Assembly (NCBI GenBank): GCA_031274565.1
Contig: JAISPY010000131.1
Coordinates: forward strand, 1-13,606
Source: Treponema sp.
Lineage (GTDB): Bacteria; Spirochaetota; Spirochaetia; Treponematales; Breznakiellaceae
Reading direction: 5' to 3'
Length of the DNA: 13,606 nucleotides
In this document: piece after piece, positions 7,695-13,606 of the stretch
Layout of the letters: every line of letters begins with the position of its first letter
Position numbering within the stretch: the first letter of the stretch is position 1
Notes under the pieces: model-generated
Database searches by the model: none
What the model saw: the letters and a program-made list of their open reading frames with translations, nothing else
What the model was told of the DNA's origin: nothing
Program-made: the position numbers and the translations under genes

Positions 7695-7700
7695 AGTATA
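7695..7700 (-). promoter_or_regulatory. -10 box of the radical SAM gene
   Basis: Minus-strand TATACT lies about 22 bases before the ATG at 7672, allowing a short leader that includes the Shine-Dalgarno site. No good -35 hexamer is found at normal spacing; instead the position is occupied by the palindrome at 7706-7726, which suggests activator or repressor control. Confidence 0.45.
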
Positions 7701-7705
7701 TGCTG

Positions 7706-7726
7706 GTGAAACCAACCGCGTTTCAC
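7706..7726. repeat. Perfect 7-bp inverted repeat at the radical SAM promoter
   Basis: GTGAAAC (7706-7712), 7-base spacer, GTTTCAC (7720-7726). The arms are exact and sit in the -35 region relative to the TATACT at 7695-7700, a usual place for an operator. It touches the next palindrome at 7726. Confidence 0.55.
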
Positions 7727-7744
7727 GAACCCTGCACGGGTTCG
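7726..7744 (-). repeat. Perfect 7-bp stem-loop between membrane-protein and radical SAM genes
   Basis: CGAACCC (7726-7732), 5-base loop TGCAC, GGGTTCG (7738-7744). It lies 46 bases past the stop of the membrane-protein gene and would form a GC-rich hairpin in that transcript. No U-rich tail follows, so it could be a non-canonical terminator or, with the adjacent palindrome, part of a bipartite operator. Confidence 0.5.
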
Positions 7745-7790
7745 ACTAGGATACACGCCGGTAACCGCGCTTGAACAGCCCCCATGCCCT

Positions 7791-8429
7791 TTAGGAGACC
7801 TGGGCTTTCCCTTCTTGATACGCCCTTCGGTACCAGGAGACCCCTATGGCTGCCCCCAGGGGGAGCATGGCCGCCACAAAGCACCCATAGCCCGGCAAGG
7901 GTCTTTGGGAGAAGAAGGCCCAATAGCTCGTGGCCGCTATAAGGGGCAGGCCGAGGATGCCCAGCAGGGCTGCCAGGATCAGCATGGGATTGCGGTACTG
8001 CATAAGGCTTATGAAAAAAGGGATCCCCACCGCCAGGGCGGTTCTGAGCAGGGGCACTAAGACGAGGTGGAATGGCTGATTTTGGATGCTCCAGCTTATG
8101 GTCCGGATAGCCAGATCCGGGATGAGCCAGAGCAAGGCAAAATGCGTCGCCGCCACCCAGGTCCTCGCAAACCTGAAAGGGAGGAACAGGACATACACCA
8201 GTAGGGGCAACAGGGCAGGCACACTGACTATATCCACAAAGCCGCTTATCCACCGGGAGCGGTCAAACCCTCCGGGATCCACCAGGGGGCCGAGAAAAAA
8301 CAGCGTCAGCCCCAGGATGCTTCCCAGAAGCAGCGCCCAGACGCTCCCCACTCCGGTATCTTTCCCCGGGGAGAAGGCGGACCAAAACAGATAAAACAGC
8401 GGCATCCACAGGATGCCGAACACGCTCAT
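7791..8429 (-). CDS. Small polytopic membrane protein, function unknown
   Basis: A 212-residue protein that is almost entirely hydrophobic, with about six or seven membrane segments, for example FGILWMPLFYLFWSAF near the N-terminus, VWALLLGSILGLTLFFLG, PALLPLLVYVLFLPF, FISLMQYRNPMLILAALLGI and a last one before the polar tail WYRRAYQEGKAQVS. I do not recognise a family motif. The ATG at 8429 fits because it follows a modest GGGGTG Shine-Dalgarno sequence; the longer open frame to 8765 runs antiparallel to nothing but overlaps clpC in another frame and encodes unlike, glycine/arginine-rich sequence. It starts 22 bp after the clpC stop codon, so it is probably translated from the clpC message and may serve the same stress response. 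It could be a transporter-like or envelope accessory protein; sequence alone does not say. Confidence 0.78.
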   Translation of the reverse strand: MSVFGILWMPLFYLFWSAFSPGKDTGVGSVWALLLGSILGLTLFFLGPLVDPGGFDRSRWISGFVDIVSVPALLPLLVYVLFLPFRFARTWVAATHFALLWLIPDLAIRTISWSIQNQPFHLVLVPLLRTALAVGIPFFISLMQYRNPMLILAALLGILGLPLIAATSYWAFFSQRPLPGYGCFVAAMLPLGAAIGVSWYRRAYQEGKAQVS

Positions 8430-8451
8430 GGTTTCACCCCGTCCTGATACC

Positions 8452-11043
8452 TTAGGGAACCGGTTGCGCGACCAGAGGCGGTTCAACCGGATTTTCCCAT
8501 TTTTTCCGGTTTCTCCGCATCCGGGATAGCTCAGGTCTAATGGCGATGGTCCCCTTCCGGCCGTCCGCGATAAGCTGGGTTCCCGGAACCCCCGCTTCCA
8601 GGATAAAGACGGAGAGGGGGTCCTCCAGCTCTTTCTGTAGGGTCCGCCGCAGGGGCCGCACCCCGTATTTGGGGTCCCAGCCCTGGTCCAGGAGGATCCG
8701 CCGGGCCGTGGGCAGGACCTTAATCCCATATCCCTGTTCCGCAAGCCGCCGTGCCAGGTCCTCAAGCTGTATATCCAGGATGGCTTCCACCTGCTTCATA
8801 TCCAAGGGGTGGAATACCACCACATCATCCAGGCGGTTGATGAATTCAGGATTAAAAAGACGGCGCAGCTCTGCCAGGGCCAGAGACGTTATCTCCTTGT
8901 GGTCCATGATCCCGGTTCCGCTGCCGAACCCGATCTGGGAATCCCGGGAAATCTCCCGCACTCCGGCGTTGCTGGTCATGATGATCACCGTATTGCGGAA
9001 ACTGACCGTATGTCCCAAGGTATCCTTGAGTTCTCCTTCCTCAAGGACCTGCAGCAAAAGGTTAAAGACATCCCGGTGGGCCTTCTCAATCTCATCAAAG
9101 AGTATCACCCGGTAGGGGTTTCGGCGGATTCGCTCGGTCAAAAATCCCCCTTCCTCGTAGCCTATATACCCCGGAGGGGCGCCCACGAGCCGGGAAGCGT
9201 TATGTTTTTCCATATAATCAGACATATCAATTCTAACTAGGGAATCTTCCGTACCGAATAGATACGCCGCAAGCCGTTTGGCCAAGAGGGTTTTTCCAAC
9301 TCCAGTGGGTCCCAGAAATATAAAGGAACCCTGGGGGCGTTCAGGCGAGGCGATCCCTGCCCGGGAGCGCCGGATGGCCTGGGCAATCCGCCGCACCGCA
9401 TCGTCCTGGCCGATGACCGCCCGGTGCAGTTCCGCCTCAATTGAGAGGAGCCGCTTGGATTCCTGTTCTTCCAGGCGCATGAGGGGTATCCCGGTGATTT
9501 CCGCAACCACCTGGCGCATATCCCCTTCATCTACCACCGGAACTTCCTTATCCGCGACCTGTTCCCAGGCAAGCCGCACCGACGCGAGCTGGGTCCGGAG
9601 GTTCCGCACCTTATCCCGGATCTGCGCGGCCCGCTCATAGTCCTGGGCGGAAACCAGGGCGCTTTTTTCAGAGATGAGCTTGAGCATTTCAACCTCAATG
9701 CTGGAAATCTCAGGCGGGGCCGGCAGGAATTCCAGCCGCTTCATGGCCCCGGCTTCATCGAGGATATCAATGGCTTTATCCGGCATGTATCGGTCGGTAA
9801 GGTACCGTTGGGCGAGCTGCGCTGCGGTATGAACTGCCTCCGGGGTGTACCGTACCCGATGGTGATCCTCATAGTACTTCTGGATCCCCCGCAAGATGGT
9901 GACCGTTTCGTCAAACCCCGGTTCATCCACCGGGATGATCTGAAAACGCCGCTCCAGCGCCGGGTCTTTTTCAAAATACTTACGGTACTCCGTCAGGGTG
10001 GTCGCGCCGATGCAATGCAAGTCTCCCCGGGAAAGACCGGGCTTGATCATATTGGACGCATCAATAGTGCCTTCCGCGCCCCCGGCCCCGATGATGGTGT
10101 GGATCTCATCAATGAACAGGATCACATTCCCGGTCTGGGTTATTTCTTTCATGATCTTCTTGAATCGGTCTTCAAATTCCCCCCGGTATTTTGTGCCTGC
10201 CACCACGGAACCCAGATCCAGCGAGAGGATCCGCCTTCCCGCCAGGGCATCAGGAGCGTCATCCCGGGCCAAAAGCTGGGCCAGTCCTTCCACAATGGCG
10301 GTCTTTCCCACCCCGGGCTCGCCTACCAGGATCGGATTATTCTTAGTTCGCCGGACCAGGATCCGAACCGCCCGATCAATCTCTTTTTGCCTACCCACCA
10401 CCGGGTCTAGTTTACCGGCCCGCGCCAGGGCGGTGAGGTCCTGGGAATAGCTGTCCAGGATAGGGGTGAGGGAGGGATAGGAGGCGGGTTTTATCCGGGG
10501 CGTGGGTTTATGGATCCCTTCCCGCAGATCCTCTGGACAGTCGCAATAAGCGCCACAGGAATCCGCCCCTTCAAAACCGCCATCTTCTGCGGCAACCGTC
10601 CGGCTAAAGGTGGTCTGTACTACCACGCGGAACATATCCGGATCCACTGCCCGCTCATCCAGATATACTTGGATGATAGAATGTTGCTCCCCCATGGCTG
10701 CCAATAACAGGTGTTCCGTACCGATATATCCGTTTCCCATGGCCCGGGCCTCCTCTCCGGCCCGTTCCAGCATGGTTTTGGTCCGTTTTGCCAGAGGAAC
10801 ATCCCCATAGCTCGCGGTCCCCTGGAGGCGCGGTAGGCCCTTTTCGATAGTACGCCTGAATTCCAGCAGATCTATCCGCAGAAATATCAGCGCCTTGGAA
10901 GCGGTCCCCGGACCGTCTTTAAGCAGTGCGATGATGATATGTTCAGGCATGATCTGATCCGCATTAAACCTACGCCCCTCTTCCTGAGCGTTATTCGATA
11001 AGATGCGCTGTACACGCTTGGTTAACCCTAACCCTTTAAACAC
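8452..11043 (-). CDS. clpC: ATP-dependent Clp protease ATP-binding subunit ClpC
   Basis: An 863-residue AAA+ unfoldase that feeds substrates to the ClpP peptidase. Domains in order: the double Clp-N repeat (about 1-145), a linker with a cysteine cluster (163-169), AAA module 1 with Walker A GEPGVGKTA (241-249), Walker B VILFIDE (307-313) and arginine-finger region ALERRF (362-367), a UVR-type coiled middle segment (about 451-486) that separates ClpC from ClpA, then AAA module 2 with Walker A GPTGVGKT (578-585) and Walker B VILFDE (646-651). The ClpP-docking loop IGF is at 704-706, so a working ClpP partner is expected elsewhere. Length is slightly above the usual 810-850, from the linker and a basic, proline-rich tail. 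I place the start at the GTG at 11043, 6 bases after a very strong GGAGGGGAGG; the frame extends to a TTG at 11100 without family support. No CtsR-type or CIRCE operator was seen upstream. The downstream membrane gene is probably co-transcribed. Confidence 0.96.
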   Translation of the reverse strand: MFKGLGLTKRVQRILSNNAQEEGRRFNADQIMPEHIIIALLKDGPGTASKALIFLRIDLLEFRRTIEKGLPRLQGTASYGDVPLAKRTKTMLERAGEEARAMGNGYIGTEHLLLAAMGEQHSIIQVYLDERAVDPDMFRVVVQTTFSRTVAAEDGGFEGADSCGAYCDCPEDLREGIHKPTPRIKPASYPSLTPILDSYSQDLTALARAGKLDPVVGRQKEIDRAVRILVRRTKNNPILVGEPGVGKTAIVEGLAQLLARDDAPDALAGRRILSLDLGSVVAGTKYRGEFEDRFKKIMKEITQTGNVILFIDEIHTIIGAGGAEGTIDASNMIKPGLSRGDLHCIGATTLTEYRKYFEKDPALERRFQIIPVDEPGFDETVTILRGIQKYYEDHHRVRYTPEAVHTAAQLAQRYLTDRYMPDKAIDILDEAGAMKRLEFLPAPPEISSIEVEMLKLISEKSALVSAQDYERAAQIRDKVRNLRTQLASVRLAWEQVADKEVPVVDEGDMRQVVAEITGIPLMRLEEQESKRLLSIEAELHRAVIGQDDAVRRIAQAIRRSRAGIASPERPQGSFIFLGPTGVGKTLLAKRLAAYLFGTEDSLVRIDMSDYMEKHNASRLVGAPPGYIGYEEGGFLTERIRRNPYRVILFDEIEKAHRDVFNLLLQVLEEGELKDTLGHTVSFRNTVIIMTSNAGVREISRDSQIGFGSGTGIMDHKEITSLALAELRRLFNPEFINRLDDVVVFHPLDMKQVEAILDIQLEDLARRLAEQGYGIKVLPTARRILLDQGWDPKYGVRPLRRTLQKELEDPLSVFILEAGVPGTQLIADGRKGTIAIRPELSRMRRNRKKWENPVEPPLVAQPVP

Positions 11044-11049
11044 ACTAGT

Positions 11050-11059
11050 CCTCCCCTCC
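11050..11059 (-). promoter_or_regulatory. Ribosome binding site fixing the GTG start of clpC
   Basis: Minus-strand GGAGGGGAGG lies 6 bases before the GTG at 11043. The downstream protein then begins FKGLGLTKRVQRIL, typical of ClpC N-termini. Confidence 0.75.
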
Positions 11060-11080
11060 AGGAGATTTTTACCTTTTATA

Positions 11081-11110
11081 AGCATACCACGCCCCGGCAA
11101 GGCGCTGCAA
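11081..11110 (-). promoter_or_regulatory. Possible clpC promoter
   Basis: On the minus strand TTGCAG (11105-11110) is followed after 18 bases by TATGCT (11081-11086), about 38 bases before the GTG start. Both boxes are moderate matches. The 202-bp gap after hpf supports a separate promoter for clpC, but this exact site is uncertain. Confidence 0.32.
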
Positions 11111-11245
11111 TCAGACAGGATACACCCCTAGGATTAAGGAATTAACCCGAGGCGCTTATTTTCCCTGGATTTCCCCTGGTCTCCGTAATTCCTGGTAATA
11201 CCAGAAACGCTGCATGGCTCTACGGGGGTATCCTGCCCTCGCCCC

Positions 11246-11536
11246 TTATCGCTTGTTGGTAACTTTTTCCTTTTCTTTGATTATCTTGGCGTCAAGTTTA
11301 TCGATGAATTTATCAATCGCCGCGGTAAGTTCAAAATCGGTTTCTTTGAGATGCACCGATACGCCCCAACGGAAATTGACCGTCGCCTCCACCGCGTAAT
11401 CCTTGTCCTTGGTGAGGGTAAAGAGGAGATCGATGAGCATATTTTCCGCATTATGGATGCGGCTTAGTTTCCGATTCAGATACTCCCGGGCATCGTCCCG
11501 CAGGGTAAAATGAACGGCCTTGATGTCAATATTCAT
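11246..11536 (-). CDS. hpf: Ribosome hibernation-promoting factor, short form
   Basis: A 96-residue protein of the HPF/RaiA (YhbH) family, which binds the decoding channel of the 30S subunit and silences ribosomes in slow growth or stress. The start MNIDIKAVHFTLRDD matches the family N-terminus, followed by EYLNRKLSRI, the beta-strand YAVEATVNFRWG and the basic C-terminal helix AAIDKFIDKLDAKIIKEKEK. At 96 residues it lacks the C-terminal dimerisation domain of long HPF, so it is the short type. The ATG at 11536 has an ideal AAGGAG 6 bases upstream. It lies 60 bp after rpoN, the same order as in many proteobacteria, so read-through from rpoN is likely, but a good promoter in the gap should also allow expression independent of rpoN. 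Confidence 0.93.
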   Translation of the reverse strand: MNIDIKAVHFTLRDDAREYLNRKLSRIHNAENMLIDLLFTLTKDKDYAVEATVNFRWGVSVHLKETDFELTAAIDKFIDKLDAKIIKEKEKVTNKR

Positions 11537-11555
11537 ATAAAGCTCCTTAGTATAT

Positions 11556-11583
11556 AGTATAGAAAAATAACGGAAAAGTTAAA
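11556..11583 (-). promoter_or_regulatory. hpf promoter in the rpoN-hpf gap
   Basis: On the minus strand TTTAAC (11578-11583) and TATACT (11556-11561) are spaced by 16 bases, with an AT-rich spacer. A second TATACT overlaps the Shine-Dalgarno region at 11549-11554. The site ends 13 bases past the rpoN stop codon, so hpf can be transcribed on its own. Confidence 0.5.
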
Positions 11584-11596
11584 AACCGTACCACCT

Positions 11597-12955
11597 TTAT
11601 CGGGCGTATGATGATCCCAGATCCAGTTCGTTCCGGTACTTGGCCACGGTCCGTCGGGCCAGGGGAATGCCCCGTTTCGCGAGCAGCCCGGCTATTTCCT
11701 GGTCTGAAAAATGCCGCTCCTCCCCGGCTATGAGTTCGCGGATGATCGCCTTGACCCCCTCCTTGGAATAGCGGGAACCTCCAGAACCGGCCCCGCTGAT
11801 GGAATTGGTAAAAAAGTGCCGAATTTCAAAAACCCCCCACTCGGTCTGCATGTATTTACCGTTGGCGGTCCGGGAAACCGTGGTCTCATGCACCCCCAGT
11901 TCTCCGGCTATGTCCCGCAAGGTGAGGGGCGCCAGGTACTTAGGACCGTTCACGAAAAATGAACGCTGCAATTCCACGATGGCCCGGGAAACCCGCAGGA
12001 GGGTATGATTCCGCCGGTTAATGGAATGGATAAACCACTGGGCCTCTTTGATGTTTTCCTTGACAAAATCCCGGGCAGGCTTATTCCCGGTTTTTTTATC
12101 GGAAAGCTGCATAAAGAAGGGGTTTATCCCCAAAACTGGAATTTCCTCGTTGTTGATGAGGATGACGAACTCCCCTTCTTTTTTGAAAACCTGCACATCT
12201 GGAACCACGTACCGGGTATTCCCGGAAGCGAATCGCCGACCTGGAAAGGGAGATAAGGCCCGGATCCCTTCAAAAATACGCTGAATCTCCTCCTGGCTGC
12301 GATTGAGCTTCCGGGCCACTTCCCGTATTTTTCCCCGTTCCAGGAGTTCCAGGTACCCCAGGGCCTCGATACTGCCCGCTGGGGCATCCGGGAGCAGGCT
12401 GAGCTGTACCCGCAAGGATTCCCGGTAATCTGCGGTACCGGTACCCGTCGGATCGAGGGACTGCACCAACTGCAGGGCGGTGCGCACCGAATCCGCCGGT
12501 TCCCCGGGTAAGAGGATATCCACTGGTTCCTTATGGAAGCCGTTGTGGTCTAGGTTTTGAATGAGCAACTCCCCCAGTCGCCGGGTTGTAGGGTCGATGG
12601 GTTCAAGTCGTAACTGCCAGAGGAGGTGTTCCTGCAAGGTTTCAGGCCGGGTCAAAACCCCTTCGATGAATTGATGCCGTTCATTAGCCGCTTCCTCCCC
12701 ATTGCGGCCAATGAAGCCCGCGTCAGAACTGGTCTCGAAATAGTCCTCTGCTTCTTTCCGGGGAGCCGTCGTCGCATCCAGAGAAACCGTAGGGGGGTCT
12801 TTTACCAGTTCCAGGGCCGGATTCCGCTCAATTTCCGCATCGATGGTTTCCTTGAGGTCTACCATAGGAAGCTCCATCAGTTTGATGGACTGATAGAGCT
12901 GGGGACTCATCTTTAATCGCTGTTCCTGAACTAAAGACGGACGTTGCAACTGCAC
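11597..12955 (-). CDS. rpoN: RNA polymerase sigma-54 factor
   Basis: A 452-residue sigma-54, which directs RNA polymerase to -24/-12 promoters and needs an AAA+ activator. Region I is the N-terminal MSPQLYQSIKLMELP activator-contact segment. It is followed by the variable acidic region II, then the core-binding domain with SLDPTGTGTADYRESLRVQL (usual form LDPxGxGxxxxxECL). The DNA-binding part has a helix-turn-helix with LRDIAGELGVHETTVSRTANGKYM (about 345-368) for the -12 element and the RpoN box ARRTVAKYR at 433-441 for the -24 element. Every expected part is present at normal length. I choose the GTG at 12955, giving V/M-QLQRPSLVQEQRLKMSPQL, because AGAGGAG lies 7 bases upstream; the TTG at 12961 in the same frame is only 1 base from it. 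hpf follows 60 bp downstream. No sigma-54 activator (enhancer-binding protein) gene is in the window. Confidence 0.97.
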   Translation of the reverse strand: MQLQRPSLVQEQRLKMSPQLYQSIKLMELPMVDLKETIDAEIERNPALELVKDPPTVSLDATTAPRKEAEDYFETSSDAGFIGRNGEEAANERHQFIEGVLTRPETLQEHLLWQLRLEPIDPTTRRLGELLIQNLDHNGFHKEPVDILLPGEPADSVRTALQLVQSLDPTGTGTADYRESLRVQLSLLPDAPAGSIEALGYLELLERGKIREVARKLNRSQEEIQRIFEGIRALSPFPGRRFASGNTRYVVPDVQVFKKEGEFVILINNEEIPVLGINPFFMQLSDKKTGNKPARDFVKENIKEAQWFIHSINRRNHTLLRVSRAIVELQRSFFVNGPKYLAPLTLRDIAGELGVHETTVSRTANGKYMQTEWGVFEIRHFFTNSISGAGSGGSRYSKEGVKAIIRELIAGEERHFSDQEIAGLLAKRGIPLARRTVAKYRNELDLGSSYAR

Positions 12956-12962
12956 GAACAAA

Positions 12963-12968
12963 CTCCTC
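12963..12968 (-). promoter_or_regulatory. Ribosome binding site fixing the GTG start of rpoN
   Basis: Minus-strand GAGGAG lies 7 bases before the GTG at 12955 and only 1 base before the in-frame TTG at 12961, so the GTG is the better start. Confidence 0.7.
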
Positions 12969-12989
12969 TATGTATCGAACCCTTATCTA

Positions 12990-13018
12990 ACTATCCTTTC
13001 TTATGGGTGATTTGTCAA
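12990..13018 (-). promoter_or_regulatory. rpoN promoter
   Basis: On the minus strand a perfect TTGACA -35 box (13013-13018) is followed after exactly 17 bases by GATAGT (12990-12995), a 4/6 match to the -10 consensus. The -10 box is about 35 bases before the GTG start, leaving room for a leader with the Shine-Dalgarno site. This is the best sigma-70-type promoter in the window. Confidence 0.6.
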
Positions 13019-13061
13019 GAACAGCCGCGGATGCTCTCAGGGCCAGCGCATATACAAAAGA

Positions 13062-13325
13062 GTCCGCGAATGACGCGAATTAACGCGAATTATGGAATGA
13101 CCACCGTGCTTCATGCGCAAAAATGAGCGTCATGAGCGGGTATAACGATAAAAAATCCACCGATTACGCTGATTGAGGACCCGCGCACGCATAACATGTT
13201 CTGCTCATGGCTTGCGCCATAAGGCACTACCATGACCAGTAGGTCATGGTAGTGCTGCGCGGGTCCTTAACGGATTTTAGCGCATGATTCCTTCTTAATC
13301 CGTGTAATTCGCGTAATTCGTGGAC
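13062..13325. repeat. MITE-like palindromic element with terminal inverted repeats
   Basis: The two 21-base ends, 13062-13082 (GTCCGCGAATGACGCG...) and 13305-13325 (...CGCGTAATTCGTGGAC), are inverted repeats with 19 of 21 positions complementary. Each end also contains an internal ACGCGAATTA-type motif repeated nearly in tandem. Inside are a 12-bp perfect stem AGGACCCGCGCA/TGCGCGGGTCCT (13176-13187 with 13256-13267) and within it a 14-bp perfect stem (13224-13237 with 13242-13255, loop AGTA), plus a small ATGGC/GCCAT hairpin at 13207-13220. It has no coding capacity. The form suits a non-autonomous mobile element or a REP-like intergenic repeat. Confidence 0.7.
13224..13255. repeat. 14-bp perfect stem-loop inside the palindromic element
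   Basis: GCACTACCATGACC (13224-13237), loop AGTA, GGTCATGGTAGTGC (13242-13255). It is the strongest hairpin in the window and would fold in RNA from either strand or extrude as a cruciform in DNA. No T-tract follows directly. Confidence 0.75.
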
Positions 13326-13337
13326 AAAAATTGTTAT

Positions 13338-13606
13338 GTGCGCTCGCCCTGCGGATGCACTACCCTACTACCGTAGTAGGGCTCTCCCTTTTGGTAAGGA
13401 GCATACTTAGGGAGAGACGCCCGCCTTATGGTTAGGCTTCGTGGGTATCCTCCGTATGGGGGCCTTCCCCAGAGCCGCGGTTTATCGGCCCCCGAGCGGG
13501 CTAAACCGGTAGCCTCCTTCGCCCTCAGCCGTAACCGTGCCTATGCCGGGGTACCGGAGGTGCATACCGGCAAGAGGCACCTTGTTTTGAACGGCGTAGT
13601 CCAGAA
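13338..13606 (+). ncRNA. Candidate group II intron 5' domain, cut by window edge
   Basis: The block begins GTGCG at 13338, the 5' consensus of group II introns (GUGYG), and shows dense stems with no open frame of useful length. These are GTGC/GCAC (13338-13341 with 13357-13360), CCCTACTA/TAGTAGGG (13363-13370 with 13374-13381), CTCTCCCT/AGGGAGAG (13382-13389 with 13409-13416), GGGGGCC/GGCCCCC (13458-13464 with 13487-13493), CGGTTTA/TAAACCG (13478-13484 with 13502-13508), TGCCGG/CCGGCA (13544-13549 with 13567-13572) and AGGTGC/GCACCT (13558-13563 with 13577-13582). Some of these are mutually exclusive. A large domain I before a maturase frame is expected to look like this, with the maturase lying right of the window. 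The general look also resembles group II intron leaders I remember from gut bacteria, but I could not compare. Other possibilities are another structured RNA or the end of a larger mobile element. Confidence 0.45.

Larger units (their letters stand above)
12956..13606. other. Non-coding right edge: promoter, palindromic element, intron-like block
   Basis: No open frame here resembles a protein; the one short frame at 12944-13126 overlaps the rpoN start on the other strand. In order the stretch holds the rpoN promoter (12990-13018), a short spacer, the palindromic element (13062-13325), a 12-base AT-rich joint, and a stem-rich block from 13338 to the window end. Confidence 0.6.

Noticed and set aside
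8430..8765. Longer form of the membrane protein starting at 8765
   Set aside because: The extra 112 residues overlap clpC in another frame, are rich in Gly/Arg/Ser, and have no membrane character; the ATG at 8429 has an RBS.
9808..10410. 200-residue frame antisense to clpC
   Set aside because: It lies opposite conserved AAA1 coding sequence, shows no family motif, and is explained as a shadow of high-GC coding DNA.
11044..11100. TTG start of clpC at 11100
   Set aside because: The extension contains the strong Shine-Dalgarno sequence of the GTG start and is absent from typical ClpC N-termini.
12956..12961. TTG start of rpoN at 12961
   Set aside because: Only 1 base separates it from the GAGGAG ribosome binding site; the GTG at 12955 has proper spacing.
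12944..13126. 60-residue frame across the rpoN promoter
   Set aside because: It overlaps the rpoN start on the opposite strand and its promoter and has no family resemblance.
13338..13606. CRISPR array or attC-type integron site
   Set aside because: The stems are all different and not regularly spaced, so there is no repeat-spacer pattern or attC core.

Overview
The window (about 13.6 kb, moderately GC-rich) looks like chromosomal DNA of a bacterium, most plausibly a spirochaete of the Treponema group. That placement is an inference from protein style, the recurring TATACT -10 boxes and the gene set; no rRNA or species marker is present. The left and right edges carry mobile or repetitive DNA, and the middle is housekeeping and stress-related genes.

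Layout. 1-1261 (+) is the 3' part of a DDE transposase, cut by the left window edge and broken by a frameshift near 815-833. 1262-1588 is non-coding with nested inverted repeats. 1589-5539 (+) is one very long gene: a TgpA-like membrane protein with a transglutaminase core (Cys452/His496/Asp512), fused to a TPR-rich C-terminal half. It converges, with only 3 bp between stop codons, on a run of six genes on the minus strand. In their transcription order (right to left) these are rpoN (sigma-54), hpf (short ribosome hibernation factor), clpC (AAA+ unfoldase), a small polytopic membrane protein, a radical SAM protein of the COG0731 type, and a DHH/DHHA1 phosphoesterase.

How the genes fit together. 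rpoN and hpf are 60 bp apart. This is a widely conserved linkage, and hpf also has a good promoter of its own in the gap. clpC and the membrane protein are 22 bp apart and probably co-transcribed. The rest of the minus-strand run has gaps of 118-378 bp with hairpins and separate -10 boxes, so these are probably separate units. The theme of rpoN-hpf-clpC is alternative sigma control, ribosome hibernation and protein quality control.

Right edge. 12956-13606 has no credible protein gene. It holds the rpoN promoter, a roughly 264-bp palindromic MITE-like element (13062-13325, imperfect 21-bp terminal inverted repeats with two strong nested stems inside), and a stem-rich block that starts with GTGCG at 13338 and runs off the window. 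The last block is my candidate for the 5' domain of a group II intron inserted just beside the palindromic element.

I see no CRISPR array, tRNA, rRNA or prophage. The most interesting items are the transglutaminase-TPR fusion, the palindromic element with the adjacent intron-like RNA, and two operator-like palindromes placed at -10 boxes (6721-6750 and 7706-7744).
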